This document shows positions 34,109 to 43,064 of a stretch of DNA of 64,000 nucleotides, piece after piece. This DNA comes from JAABRU01 sp050180235. Its GTDB lineage: Bacteria; Desulfobacterota; Desulfobacteria; Desulfobacterales; Desulfococcaceae. Every line of letters begins with the position of its first letter. Position 1 is the stretch's first letter. Location of the stretch: positions 62,001-126,000 of the forward strand of contig JBFXEJ010000004.1 of NCBI GenBank assembly GCA_050180235.1. The letters are read 5' to 3'. The notes under the pieces are model-generated. The model searched no databases. It was not told where the DNA came from and was given only the letters and a program-made list of their open reading frames with translations. The position numbers and the translations under genes are program-made.

Positions 34109-35428
34109 ATGCCTGGATCAGTCATGACAGAAAAAAACGAATATACACAGTGCCTGGAGGCCATGTACAGGCTCCAGCGTTTTGGCATCATACTGGGACT
34201 GGATACCATTTCCGGTATTCTCAGCCATTTGGGAAATCCGCAGCACCGGTTCAGAACCATACATGTTGCGGGAACCAACGGCAAGGGTTCTGTGGCATCC
34301 ACTCTGGCCTTTATCCTGAATCTTGCAGGATTGAGCACCGGACTTTATACATCTCCCCATCTGGTGAGGTTCAACGAAAGAATCTGCATTGATAACCGGC
34401 CGGTTTCAGATGAGGCTGTGCTGGAAGCATACAAAGCCGTAAAAAATGCGCCCCGCAAAGAAAGGGAACTGACTTTTTTTGAATTCTCCACAGCAATGGC
34501 CTTCCATATTTTTGCAGAAGAGAAAACCGAATGGGCCGTGATTGAAACCGGCATGGGAGGCCGTCTGGATGCCACCAACCTTATAAACCCTGAACTCTCT
34601 GTTATCACCAATATTTCTCTGGAACACCGGGAATATCTGGGAAACAGCATTGAGGAAATCACAGGTGAAAAGGGCGGCATCATCAAGCAGAACCGGCCGG
34701 TTGTAACGGGTGTGCGGCAGGAAAGTGCGGCAGAGGTTCTCCGTAAGATTGCCGCGGAAAAATCCGCACCCCTTTACCGTTTCGGTGAGGCATTCCGGGT
34801 AAGTCAGGGCACAAAGGGGGATTTCACCTATCACGGCATACGGAACACATGGACAGATATGCGCACCGGTCTTTCCGGCAGGTATCAGATTGACAATGCC
34901 GCCCTTGTTCTTGCAGCATGTGAGATTCTTATGCAAAATAGCGTGAATATCGCGGTGGATCATATCCGCGAAGGTCTTTTGCGCAACCGCTGGCCAGGAC
35001 GGCTGGAAAAGGTTTGCCAGTCACCTCAGGTTATTCTGGACGGAGCGCATAATCTGGACGCGGCACGGGTTCTGGCAGATTATCTGAAAGAAGAAACAGC
35101 AGACCGGAAAATCGTCATGGTCATGGGCATTCTGGATGACAAACCTTATAGGGAAATGATGCAGTATCTTCTGCCCCTGTGCAGAAAAGTCATTATCTGC
35201 CAGGCAAAAACCGGAAGGGCGATACCGGCTGCAAATCTTGCCTCTGCTGCAAAAGAGATAATTGCTGATACACAAATCATTCCGGATGTGGGACAGGCCT
35301 TGGCCCATGCCATGAAAACAGCATCTTTGGAAGATATGATATGCGTGGCCGGTTCCCTTTACGTGGTGGGAGAAGCAAAAGAGCATCTTGAAAAACAGGG
35401 AATCCCGTCTTTCCGGAGAGAAGCCTGA
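34109..35428 (+). CDS. folC: Dihydrofolate synthase / folylpolyglutamate synthase
   Basis: 439 residues, Mur-ligase fold. It adds glutamate to dihydropteroate and folates. P-loop HVAGTNGKGSVAS, the omega-loop region YTSPHLVRFNERI, the metal site in ETGMGGRLDATN, ITNISLEHREYLG, and the C-terminal LDGAHNLDAARVL are all visible. An alternative start ATG lies at 34124; neither has a strong ribosome site. It stands alone between rpsU and a family B repeat. Confidence 0.94.
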   Translation: MPGSVMTEKNEYTQCLEAMYRLQRFGIILGLDTISGILSHLGNPQHRFRTIHVAGTNGKGSVASTLAFILNLAGLSTGLYTSPHLVRFNERICIDNRPVSDEAVLEAYKAVKNAPRKERELTFFEFSTAMAFHIFAEEKTEWAVIETGMGGRLDATNLINPELSVITNISLEHREYLGNSIEEITGEKGGIIKQNRPVVTGVRQESAAEVLRKIAAEKSAPLYRFGEAFRVSQGTKGDFTYHGIRNTWTDMRTGLSGRYQIDNAALVLAACEILMQNSVNIAVDHIREGLLRNRWPGRLEKVCQSPQVILDGAHNLDAARVLADYLKEETADRKIVMVMGILDDKPYREMMQYLLPLCRKVIICQAKTGRAIPAANLASAAKEIIADTQIIPDVGQALAHAMKTASLEDMICVAGSLYVVGEAKEHLEKQGIPSFRREA

Positions 35429-35447
35429 TTACCGCATTGGCGGTGTT

Positions 35448-35551
35448 AGGTGATTTCTGAAAATAAATATACCAATTCAGGTTCACAGGCACAGGGCAAA
35501 AGCTGGAAGCTTTTGATACGTTGGCGTTATATTTTTTCCCGGAAATCACCT
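35448..35551 (+). repeat. Family B element, copy 5
   Basis: AGGTGATTTCTGAAAATAAA to CCCGGAAATCACCT with the core AAAGCTGGAAGCTTTTG, directly after folC. Confidence 0.85.
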
Positions 35552-35609
35552 TACAGAAAAAATTGCTCGTCACATGATTACAGGCAGGAAGGGAAAGGCC
35601 CGGCAGAAA

Positions 35610-35984
35610 TCAGTCCGCAATGCAGGTGGCGCAGGAATCATCAGATTCCCATGCGCTTACACGGGTCACTTTCACGCCCGGTTCCGTAATTCTCTGCCGC
35701 AGCCGCCCTAAGATATACAGTGCGATGTTTTCCGAAGAAGGCGGGGTGTCCGGGCCGAAAAAACCGGCTTCGTTGAGAAATCTGTGATCCAAATCTTTCA
35801 TGATTTCCGCCACATGACGTTTAATATCACCGAAATCCATCAGTACGCCCGCGCGGTTTAGTTTTTCTCCCTCCACACAGACTTCCACCTTCCAGTTATG
35901 GCCGTGAAGATTTTCGCATTTCGCGCCCACCATTTTCAACTGGTGCGCGGCTGCAAAACGGGTGACAATTTTTAATTCAAACAT
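35610..35984 (-). CDS. queD: 6-carboxy-5,6,7,8-tetrahydropterin synthase family protein
   Basis: 124 residues. QueD converts dihydroneopterin triphosphate to carboxytetrahydropterin for queuosine. Zinc ligands are His in FAAAHQL and both His of LHGHNW. The active-site Cys is in KCENLHGH, with LDHRFLNE and the Glu in AWESDDS. Length is typical. Other queuosine genes are not in the window, so a folate-pathway paralogue role cannot be excluded. Confidence 0.9.
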   Translation of the reverse strand: MFELKIVTRFAAAHQLKMVGAKCENLHGHNWKVEVCVEGEKLNRAGVLMDFGDIKRHVAEIMKDLDHRFLNEAGFFGPDTPPSSENIALYILGRLRQRITEPGVKVTRVSAWESDDSCATCIAD

Positions 35985-36131
35985 GGAAATATTCTTTCTG
36001 ATTAGGTGTCAGGATTCAGGTGCCAGTATGCTTTTGCCCAGAAACCTGACACCTGAAAAAAAGTTCATATGCCGGATTTCAGATTTCAGGATGTCTGTGC
36101 TCCTGAAACCTGAACACTGAAACCTTTATAA

Positions 36132-37250
36132 CTATCCAGCAGCCCTTGCCTGACCGCCTTTGAGTATGTTTTTCAGTTTGTTGGAAAACTTGCCATCTTC
36201 CGCCTTCGCGAATTCCCTGAGCAGATTTTCCTGTTTTTTGCTGAGATTGGTGGGGGTGCGGACGTCTACTCTGATGATCTGATCCCCGCGTTTGCCGTTG
36301 CGCAGGGAGGGAATGCCTTCTCCGTGAAAGCGGAACAGTTCACCGGGCTGGGTTCCTTTGGGAATATCCAGAACTTTATCACCGTTGAGGGTGGGAATCT
36401 TCACTTTGTCGCCCAGCGCGGCCTGAATAAAGGAAACCGGAATTTCACAGATAACATCAATATTGTCACGCTGAAAGAATTCATGGGGTCTGACGTGAAT
36501 AAAGACATAAAGATCGCCCGGAGGGCCGCCCTGTGAGCCGGCTTCGCCCTCACCTGTCAGCCGGAGTCTGGAACCGTTGTCCACACCAGCGGGAATGCGC
36601 ACAGCCACTTTTTTGCTTATCCGCACCTGGCCTCCGCCCCGGCAGTTGGAGCATGGATGGGTAATGCTCTGCCCCTTGCCACGGCAGTGGGGACATGCAG
36701 TCCGCACAGTGAAAAATCCCTGGGAACGGGAAATCTGGCCGCTGCCCCCGCAGTGTCTGCATATCTCCGGCCTTGTTCCGGGTTCGCATCCTGTTCCCGC
36801 ACATGTGGGACATGAAGCCCTTTTTTCAACATTTATCTGGGTTTCCGTACCAAAAGCAGCTTCCATGAAGCTGAGTTCCAGATCATAACGGAGATCGGAA
36901 CCCCTCTGCGCGCTTGTTCTTGTGCTCCGTCTTCCGCCGCCAAAACCGAAAAATTCCTCAAAAACATCGCCGAAATTGGAGAAAATATCCTCGAATCCGC
37001 CAAAACCCGAAAAACCGGTATTTTCCAGTCCCCTGTGTCCGTACTGATCATATAGTTTTCTTTTTTCCGGATCCCGGAGCACCTCATAGGCTTCCGCGGC
37101 TTCCTTGAAATTTTCCTCTGCTTCCTTGTCATCCGGGTTTCTGTCCGGATGATATTTCATGGCAAGTTTCCGGTAACTGGCTTTGATGTCACTGTCGCCG
37201 GCATCCCGGCCGACGCCCAACACTTCATAATAATCCCTTTTGCTTGACAT
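36132..37250 (-). CDS. dnaJ: Chaperone protein DnaJ
   Basis: 372 residues. The J domain covers 1-70 with HPD in MKYHPDRNP, followed by a Gly/Phe-rich linker (GFSGFGGFEDIF). Four CxxCxGxG-type zinc motifs (CPTCAGTG, CRHCGGSG, CPHCRGKG, CSNCRGGG) lie at about 145-215, then the C-terminal substrate domains. It stimulates DnaK ATPase. dnaK and grpE are not adjacent. A divergent Hsp70 lies 14 kb away. Confidence 0.96.
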   Translation of the reverse strand: MSSKRDYYEVLGVGRDAGDSDIKASYRKLAMKYHPDRNPDDKEAEENFKEAAEAYEVLRDPEKRKLYDQYGHRGLENTGFSGFGGFEDIFSNFGDVFEEFFGFGGGRRSTRTSAQRGSDLRYDLELSFMEAAFGTETQINVEKRASCPTCAGTGCEPGTRPEICRHCGGSGQISRSQGFFTVRTACPHCRGKGQSITHPCSNCRGGGQVRISKKVAVRIPAGVDNGSRLRLTGEGEAGSQGGPPGDLYVFIHVRPHEFFQRDNIDVICEIPVSFIQAALGDKVKIPTLNGDKVLDIPKGTQPGELFRFHGEGIPSLRNGKRGDQIIRVDVRTPTNLSKKQENLLREFAKAEDGKFSNKLKNILKGGQARAAG

Positions 37251-37392
37251 AAAGTTCCCTGATCCGATGTTCTCCGGGTTGCTGTTATAAAAAATTTAAA
37301 ATCAATAAAATCCGTAAGCTGCGCTCTTATAAACCAAGATAACTTTAAAATAATGCCTAAAAGCCTCTTGTCAATGAAAAGGCATTATGAAA

Positions 37393-39033
37393 TTAACCCA
37401 TAAAGGAACGCCGTATCACTGTGTCTTTTTTCCACCGGACATCATCACGCCGGGGATAGGCAATATTGAAATGAAGGCCCCGGCTTTCCTTGCGGTGCAT
37501 GGCGCAGTCAATGATCAGTTCGGACACTGTTGCGATATTGCGCAGTTCTATCAGATCCGGGGAGACCCTGAAATCCCAGTAATATTCACGGATTTCCTTC
37601 TGGATGATTTCAATGCGCCGTCTGGCCCGCGCCAGACGTTTGTCTGATCGGACAATGCCCACATAATTCCACATCAGACGCCGGATTTCATCCCAGTTGT
37701 GGGAAACCATGATCACCTCATCGCTGTCTGTGGTTCCCACCTCATCCCAGAGGGGTGTTTCAGGCAGGGATTTCCTGTCCAAGCTTTCCAGGTCTTTCAG
37801 TGCCTGCCGTGCGGATTCATGAGCGTAAATCAGGGCTTCCAGAAGAGAGTTGCTGGCCAGGCGGTTGGCTCCGTGCAGTCCGGTGCAGGCTGTTTCGCCC
37901 ACAGCATACAGCCGGGAAATGTCGGTTCTGCCGCACATATCAGTGACCACGCCGCCGCACATATAATGGGCCGCGGGAACCACGGGAATGGGGTCTTTTG
38001 TCATATCAATGCCGAAATTCAGGCATTTTTCATAAAGATTGGGAAAACGGCCTTTTACAAATTCGGCAGGACGCGAGGTAATATCAAGAAAAACCGATTC
38101 AGCCCCGCTTTTTTTCAGTTCCGTGTCAATGGCCCGCGCGACCACATCCCGGCAGGCCAGATCTTTCTGCGGATCATAGTCTGACATAAATGCCCTGCCC
38201 GAAGCATCCGTGAGAATGGCCCCCTCTCCGCGCACAGCCTCGGAAATCAGGAAATTCTTGGCTTCCGGATGATAGAGGCAGGTGGGATGGAACTGGACAA
38301 ATTCAAGATTAGCGACTGTGGCGCCTGCCCGGTATCCCATAGCGATACCGTCGCCTGTGGCCACATCAGGATTGCTGGTATACATATAAACCTTTCCCGC
38401 TCCGCCTGTGGCCAGCAGGGTGATTCCCGCGGAAAAGGTGATGACCCGGTTTTTTTCCGTATCCAGAATATAGGCTCCGCAGCAGAATGCCTCATGGGTG
38501 GTGGTAATAAGCCCCCGGCGCATACGGGTGGAACAGATGATCAGATCAATGGCCACATGATTTTCATAAATGGTGATATTGGGATGATTCCGGGCATGTT
38601 CCACCAGAACACGCTCCACTTCCCGGCCTGTCATGTCAAAGGCATGGACAATCCGTTTTTGGGAATGTCCGCCCTCCCGTCCCAGATCCAGCCGGGGGCT
38701 GTCTTTTTCCGCGTTTCCCCCGGTTTTTGTGTCAAAATGCACCCCCATTTCCATCAGTTCCCGAATCCGGTCAGGCCCGCTGCGGACCACCATTTCCACC
38801 ACATCCTCATGGCAGAGTCCGTCGCCTGATGACAGGGTGTCCCTGATGTGCAGATCAAAGGAGTCAAGACTGCCGAAAACCGAGGCAATGCCTCCCTGGG
38901 CCACGGCAGTATTGCTGTCTGCCACCCCTTTTTTGGTGACAAGGGCCACCCTGCCGAAATCCGCAACCTTGAGGGCAAAGGTCAGCCCTGCCACGCCGCT
39001 GCCTATGACAAGAAAATCTGTTTCAATTTTCAT
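37393..39033 (-). CDS. nadB: L-aspartate oxidase
   Basis: 546 residues. The flavoprotein oxidises aspartate to iminoaspartate in NAD synthesis. FAD-binding GSGVAGLTFALKVA is at the N-terminus, with VAQGGIASV, the catalytic-region HPTCLYHPEAKNFLISEAVRGEGA, and the C-terminal succinate-dehydrogenase-like helical domain. In an anaerobe fumarate is the likely electron acceptor. nadA and nadC are not adjacent. Confidence 0.95.
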   Translation of the reverse strand: MKIETDFLVIGSGVAGLTFALKVADFGRVALVTKKGVADSNTAVAQGGIASVFGSLDSFDLHIRDTLSSGDGLCHEDVVEMVVRSGPDRIRELMEMGVHFDTKTGGNAEKDSPRLDLGREGGHSQKRIVHAFDMTGREVERVLVEHARNHPNITIYENHVAIDLIICSTRMRRGLITTTHEAFCCGAYILDTEKNRVITFSAGITLLATGGAGKVYMYTSNPDVATGDGIAMGYRAGATVANLEFVQFHPTCLYHPEAKNFLISEAVRGEGAILTDASGRAFMSDYDPQKDLACRDVVARAIDTELKKSGAESVFLDITSRPAEFVKGRFPNLYEKCLNFGIDMTKDPIPVVPAAHYMCGGVVTDMCGRTDISRLYAVGETACTGLHGANRLASNSLLEALIYAHESARQALKDLESLDRKSLPETPLWDEVGTTDSDEVIMVSHNWDEIRRLMWNYVGIVRSDKRLARARRRIEIIQKEIREYYWDFRVSPDLIELRNIATVSELIIDCAMHRKESRGLHFNIAYPRRDDVRWKKDTVIRRSFMG

Positions 39034-39050
39034 GGTAATTCTCTTTTCTG

Positions 39051-39435
39051 AAATAATGATATGGGGAATCCTGTTTTTGCAAACACGGCAACAAATAACA
39101 ATATGAATAGGCTGCGGATTTATCCGCAGCTATTCTGAAATAATGATATGGGGAATCCTGTTTTTGCAAACACTGCAACAAGTAATATGAAATCTGAAAA
39201 AGATTTCAGCAAAAAAAATTTCCGACCACGCTGTTTTTCTGCCACGAAGACGCAAAGACACAAAGTTTCACGAAGGTTTAATGCCCAATTATTTTTCAGA
39301 TTTCATATAACAATATGAATAGGCTGCGGATTTATCCGCAGCTATTCTGAAATAATGATATGGGGAATCCTGTTTTTTGCAAACACTGCAACAAATAACA
39401 ATATGAATAGGCTGCGGATTTATCCGCAGCTATTC
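39051..39435. repeat. Tandem intergenic repeats with nested insertion
   Basis: A unit of about 88 bases holding the palindrome GAATAGGCTGCGGAT/ATCCGCAGCTATTC occurs at 39105-39135, 39317-39347 and 39405-39435. Between the first and second a segment bounded by TATGAAATCTGAAAAA (39187) and TTTTTCAGATTTCATA (39294) is inserted. The last palindrome overlaps the stop codon of the SH3 gene. Confidence 0.75.
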
Positions 39436-40087
39436 AGCGCAGATAGGAACGTCTGCCACTGCTTCTGGAATTTATCACTCCCAGCAGAAAACCGGTCAGA
39501 AACAGAACCAGGCCTGCCCCGGTAAGAATCAGATGTCCTTTCCATGCCTTCAGTTCAGACTCCATATTTTTGGCCTTTACGCGAAGTTCCTCCAGCTCTG
39601 AAACCGCTTTGTCACGCCCCTCTTTTATCTCGATAAAATCTTTGGATTCTGACCGGAGCTGCTCATATGCCTGTACCGCTTCCTCCTTTTTCTGCTGACT
39701 TTCTCCGCACTGAATGGCAAGCTCCCCGTTATCTGCCTGCAGTTTTTTGTTTTCCTCGCTAAGACGGTTTACCTCGCCCGCGAGTTTCTCCCGTTCATCC
39801 TGGAGATATTTCAGTTCTACTTCTTTGGGTTTCTGTTCCGTAAGAAACTGTGTGTTTACCCATCCCTCCATACCGTCCTGTATCCGGATTCTAGTCCAAC
39901 TGCCCTGTTTTTCCAGAACCTCAACAGCATCCCCGGACAGAAGTTTTTTAATGATCTTATACTCAGTGCTGGCCCCTCTCCGCATCATAATTTCAATTTT
40001 GTCTGTTACATACATGGTGCTTGCATAGGCGGAGGAAAACAGGATCAGAACACAGATTCCGGAAAATATGGCAGACATCAGCTTCAT
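39434..40087 (-). CDS. SH3-domain membrane protein (TIGR04211-like)
   Basis: 217 residues. It has a signal peptide (1-22), a bacterial SH3 domain at about 25-85 (RRGASTEYKIIKKLLSGDAV, GWVNTQFL), a long coiled coil at about 90-180, one C-terminal TM segment (HLILTGAGLVLFLTGFLLG) and a basic tail. This layout matches YgiM-type SH3 proteins, with the SH3 domain on the periplasmic side; cell-wall binding is likely but not shown. AAGGGGATG precedes the start. Confidence 0.85.
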   Translation of the reverse strand: MKLMSAIFSGICVLILFSSAYASTMYVTDKIEIMMRRGASTEYKIIKKLLSGDAVEVLEKQGSWTRIRIQDGMEGWVNTQFLTEQKPKEVELKYLQDEREKLAGEVNRLSEENKKLQADNGELAIQCGESQQKKEEAVQAYEQLRSESKDFIEIKEGRDKAVSELEELRVKAKNMESELKAWKGHLILTGAGLVLFLTGFLLGVINSRSSGRRSYLR

Positions 40088-40521
40088 AAGAAAATCATCC
40101 CCTTGTTGTTTTAAGGTTAATAATCCTGCGGGTTATGCAGATGGCTTTCAAGTCTTTGATTTTACAGAAACCGGTTTGCGCTGTGCAATATCAGAATCCA
40201 TAAAAATCAAAAGGTTAAAATTCAACTGCGCTACTTTTACAGTTTTTTCAGATCTTTTAAAACAGTGAACAGAGTCCGGGGCAGACTGTCCCCTGACACC
40301 TGAACCCTGGCCATTGTGTCAAAAAAAATATTTCCCTGTCAATAATTTCTTTTACATTGTTTGTGTTTGTGATAATATCAGAAGTTACTCTGCTGAGATA
40401 TAACTGTCTGTTTTTATTGCCTGTGACAGTTTGCCACATTTAATAAATTCAAAGAGTTAAAAAATAAGTGCATATATTTTGAATATAAAGCAGTTTTTCA
40501 TATTGCGGGGGCTGATATCCG
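40088..40521. other. Intergenic stretch without recognised gene
   Basis: About 430 bases, AT-rich. The only notable piece is TTAAAATTCAACTGCG near 40215, which recurs at 58608 inside a hairpin. A short leftward open frame overlaps nothing conserved. Confidence 0.5.
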
Positions 40522-40965
40522 ATGATCATATTTGATTTGCAATGTTCCATGGGCCATCAGTTTGAAGGATGGTTTGATGATGTACAGTCTTTTGAGGATC
40601 AGAAGGAAAAATCTCTGATCTCATGCCCTGTATGCAACGACAGCAACATATTCCGCATTCCTTCGGCATTTGCCATCCGCTCCCCCCGCAAAGAGGGGAA
40701 AGACGGTCAGCCGGACAATATCGCGGAAATCGCCAGAAAGGTTTCCGATTATCTGGAAAACAATTTTGACAATGTGGGCGCTGATTTTGCAAAAGAGGCT
40801 CTCCGTATTCATTACGGAGTGACAGAACCGCGCAATATCCGGGGAGTCAGTACGCCGGAAGAGGAAAAAGTTTTAAAAGAAGAAGGGATCGGTTTTTTCA
40901 AAATTCCCTCTCCTGCCCGGCAGTCTGACACAGACATATCAGATTTGACTGAAAAAAAATCTTGA
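40522..40965 (+). CDS. DUF1178 family protein
   Basis: 147 residues. It begins MIIFDLQCSMGHQFEGWF, with CPVCNDSNIFRIPSA near residue 37, the Cys-rich N-terminal knuckle typical of DUF1178. A variable linker and the conserved GVTEPRNIRGVSTPEE follow near 110. It is a small cytoplasmic protein of unknown function, probably metal-binding. The start has GGGGGC upstream. Confidence 0.88.
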   Translation: MIIFDLQCSMGHQFEGWFDDVQSFEDQKEKSLISCPVCNDSNIFRIPSAFAIRSPRKEGKDGQPDNIAEIARKVSDYLENNFDNVGADFAKEALRIHYGVTEPRNIRGVSTPEEEKVLKEEGIGFFKIPSPARQSDTDISDLTEKKS

Positions 40966-41284
40966 CAGAAGCTGTGCAGTTGAACACGGAATTCCGGAAG
41001 GGTTCCTGTTTTGTCCTGCTGCCGGAAATATTGCTGATACATTCCGGATACCGGCTTTCGCCGGTATGACGACTTTGCGTAACATCAGTTAATAATGATG
41101 CCGGATATTAACCTGCCCGCCTGATGAGGATCAGCACCTGTCTCAGCTCCTTTCCTCTGAAAAAAGAATGGGTAGTGGATCAAACCGGCTTATGACGCGG
41201 AAAAAACCAAACCTGGCAGAAAGAAATCATCCCCGGCCTCTCAGGAAGGGATGGGCATGCCTGAACCGTCACAGAAAGAAAAAA
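40966..41284. other. Intergenic stretch with a small palindrome
   Basis: Contains ATACCGGCTTTCGCCGGTAT at 41049-41068, a palindrome also found in altered form near 12062 and 15089. Otherwise no feature is seen. Confidence 0.5.
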
Positions 41285-43051
41285 ATGATGAATCCCGCAG
41301 GCGCCCTCATTCTGATTATTGATGATAATATCAATAATATCAAAGTAATCTCTGAATATCTGAAGGAATCAGGTTTTGAAACGGCTGCTGCCCGCGGAGG
41401 AATCTCCGGGATAAAAAGCGCGGAAATACTGAATCCGGAACTGATTCTCCTGGATGTAATGACGCCGGAAACAGACGGATATGAAACCTGCAGACTGCTG
41501 AAATCCTGCGAAGCCGCAAAAGACATTCCTGTCATATTCATGATACCGTTGGAAAGTTTGGAAAACAGGATGCGGGTCTTTACCTGCGGAGGCTCGGATT
41601 ATATTGCCAAACCGGCTCAGAGGGAGGAAGTGCTGGCCCGTGTCAGCGCACATATACAAATCCGCCGTCAGATACCGGAAATGGGGACAGCCGGACAGAC
41701 AGCAAAAAATGCCGGTGAAGCCAAAAACCGTTTTCCGGCCGGTATAATCAATGCAATCCGGACATCCATAACTGCGATTGCCGGTATGGCAAAAATGCTG
41801 TCCGAAACACAGCTCAGTCCGGAACAGCGCAATTATACGGCAGACATACTTTCATCTTCCAATATTCTGCTCGGCATAACAGAAGATTTAACTGATTCTT
41901 CCAAAGCTGTTCAGGAAAAAGCCAAAAATCCGCATCCCGATCTCATGAACCATAAACCATCTGCGGATAAAGATTTTCCACTGACCGGCATACGTATTCT
42001 CCTTGCGGAAGACCATCTGATAAATCAGAAACTGATAGAGTCTATTCTGAAAAAATACGGCCTGAGTGCGGATATTGCCAATAACGGCAGGGAGGCTCTG
42101 GACCTTCTTGAAAAGCAGGAGTACGATCTGATTCTGATGGATATGCAGATGCCTGTGATGGACGGAGAGAAAGCCTCAGAAATAATCCGTTCCCCGGATT
42201 CCGCAGTGCGCTGTCACAATATTCCCATCATTGCCCTTACAGCCCATGCCATGAAAGGAGACCGGGAAGCCTGTCTGACAGCAGGCATGAATGATTATAT
42301 TTCCAAGCCTGTCAATGCGGATAACCTCATAAGCACTATCCTGCGTCATATTCCGGAAATCCGCACACAGGGCTCCGCAGCAGAGATTTGCAAAGCGCCT
42401 GCCATGACGGAAAATGAAGAACAGAGTATTTTTGACAAAAAAAAATTCATGGATCGCATGAGCAGTGATGAGCAGGTGTGCAGGGAGTTCCTGTCCGGGG
42501 TTCCGGAGCATATTGTCCGTGATATTCAGCATCTGCAGAATGCCATCCGTTCAGAGGAACATTCTTTGACAATGATTCATGCCCACAATCTGAAAGGAGC
42601 GGCAGCCAATCTTTCCGCTGGCAGACTGCTGGCCAGGGCCGAAGCAATCGAATCTGCCGGAAAAAGCATGGATACCGTCAGACTACAGACACTTATGGCA
42701 GGGCTGGAGCAGGAGGCTGCCCTGTTTTTTGACTGTCTGAAGACTTCGGGACTGGCAGATGGGAATATCCCAAGCGGATCATTGTTTGCGGCTCGGGATA
42801 ATGCAGAAATTCCGAACATTGCTGCCCTGCCCTCCCATCTGCGCCGGGAACTGGCGGATGCACTGAATATTCTGGATATGGAAAAAATCAGCTTTTTTAT
42901 CAGAGAGATACATTCCCATGACTCCCGGCTGTCTGAAATTTTGAAAAAAATGGCAGACAATTTTGAATATTCCGAAATGATTCATCTCCTGCAAAAAGGC
43001 GCTGATTCGGAATCTGCCCCTGAAGAGACAGAGAAAATCAGGGCTTCCTGA
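41285..43051 (+). CDS. Hybrid response regulator: REC, degenerate DHp, REC, HPt
   Basis: 588 residues from MMNPAGALILIIDDN; starts at 41168 or 41192 are possible. REC1 has Asp57, then a DHp-like helix pair (INAIRTSITAIAGMAKMLSE) in which the expected His is Asn156. No ATPase domain follows. REC2 has Asp286 in LMDMQMPVMDG, and a C-terminal HPt has His434 in HNLKGAAANL. It cannot autophosphorylate and should act as a phosphorelay partner. It lies 13 bases upstream of a full hybrid kinase. Confidence 0.85.
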   Translation: MMNPAGALILIIDDNINNIKVISEYLKESGFETAAARGGISGIKSAEILNPELILLDVMTPETDGYETCRLLKSCEAAKDIPVIFMIPLESLENRMRVFTCGGSDYIAKPAQREEVLARVSAHIQIRRQIPEMGTAGQTAKNAGEAKNRFPAGIINAIRTSITAIAGMAKMLSETQLSPEQRNYTADILSSSNILLGITEDLTDSSKAVQEKAKNPHPDLMNHKPSADKDFPLTGIRILLAEDHLINQKLIESILKKYGLSADIANNGREALDLLEKQEYDLILMDMQMPVMDGEKASEIIRSPDSAVRCHNIPIIALTAHAMKGDREACLTAGMNDYISKPVNADNLISTILRHIPEIRTQGSAAEICKAPAMTENEEQSIFDKKKFMDRMSSDEQVCREFLSGVPEHIVRDIQHLQNAIRSEEHSLTMIHAHNLKGAAANLSAGRLLARAEAIESAGKSMDTVRLQTLMAGLEQEAALFFDCLKTSGLADGNIPSGSLFAARDNAEIPNIAALPSHLRRELADALNILDMEKISFFIREIHSHDSRLSEILKKMADNFEYSEMIHLLQKGADSESAPEETEKIRAS

Positions 43052-43064
43052 AAGGAACGCAAAG

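Noticed and set aside
39051..39435. CRISPR array
   Set aside because: Units are about 88 bases, palindromic, only three, with no variable spacers of uniform length and no cas genes.
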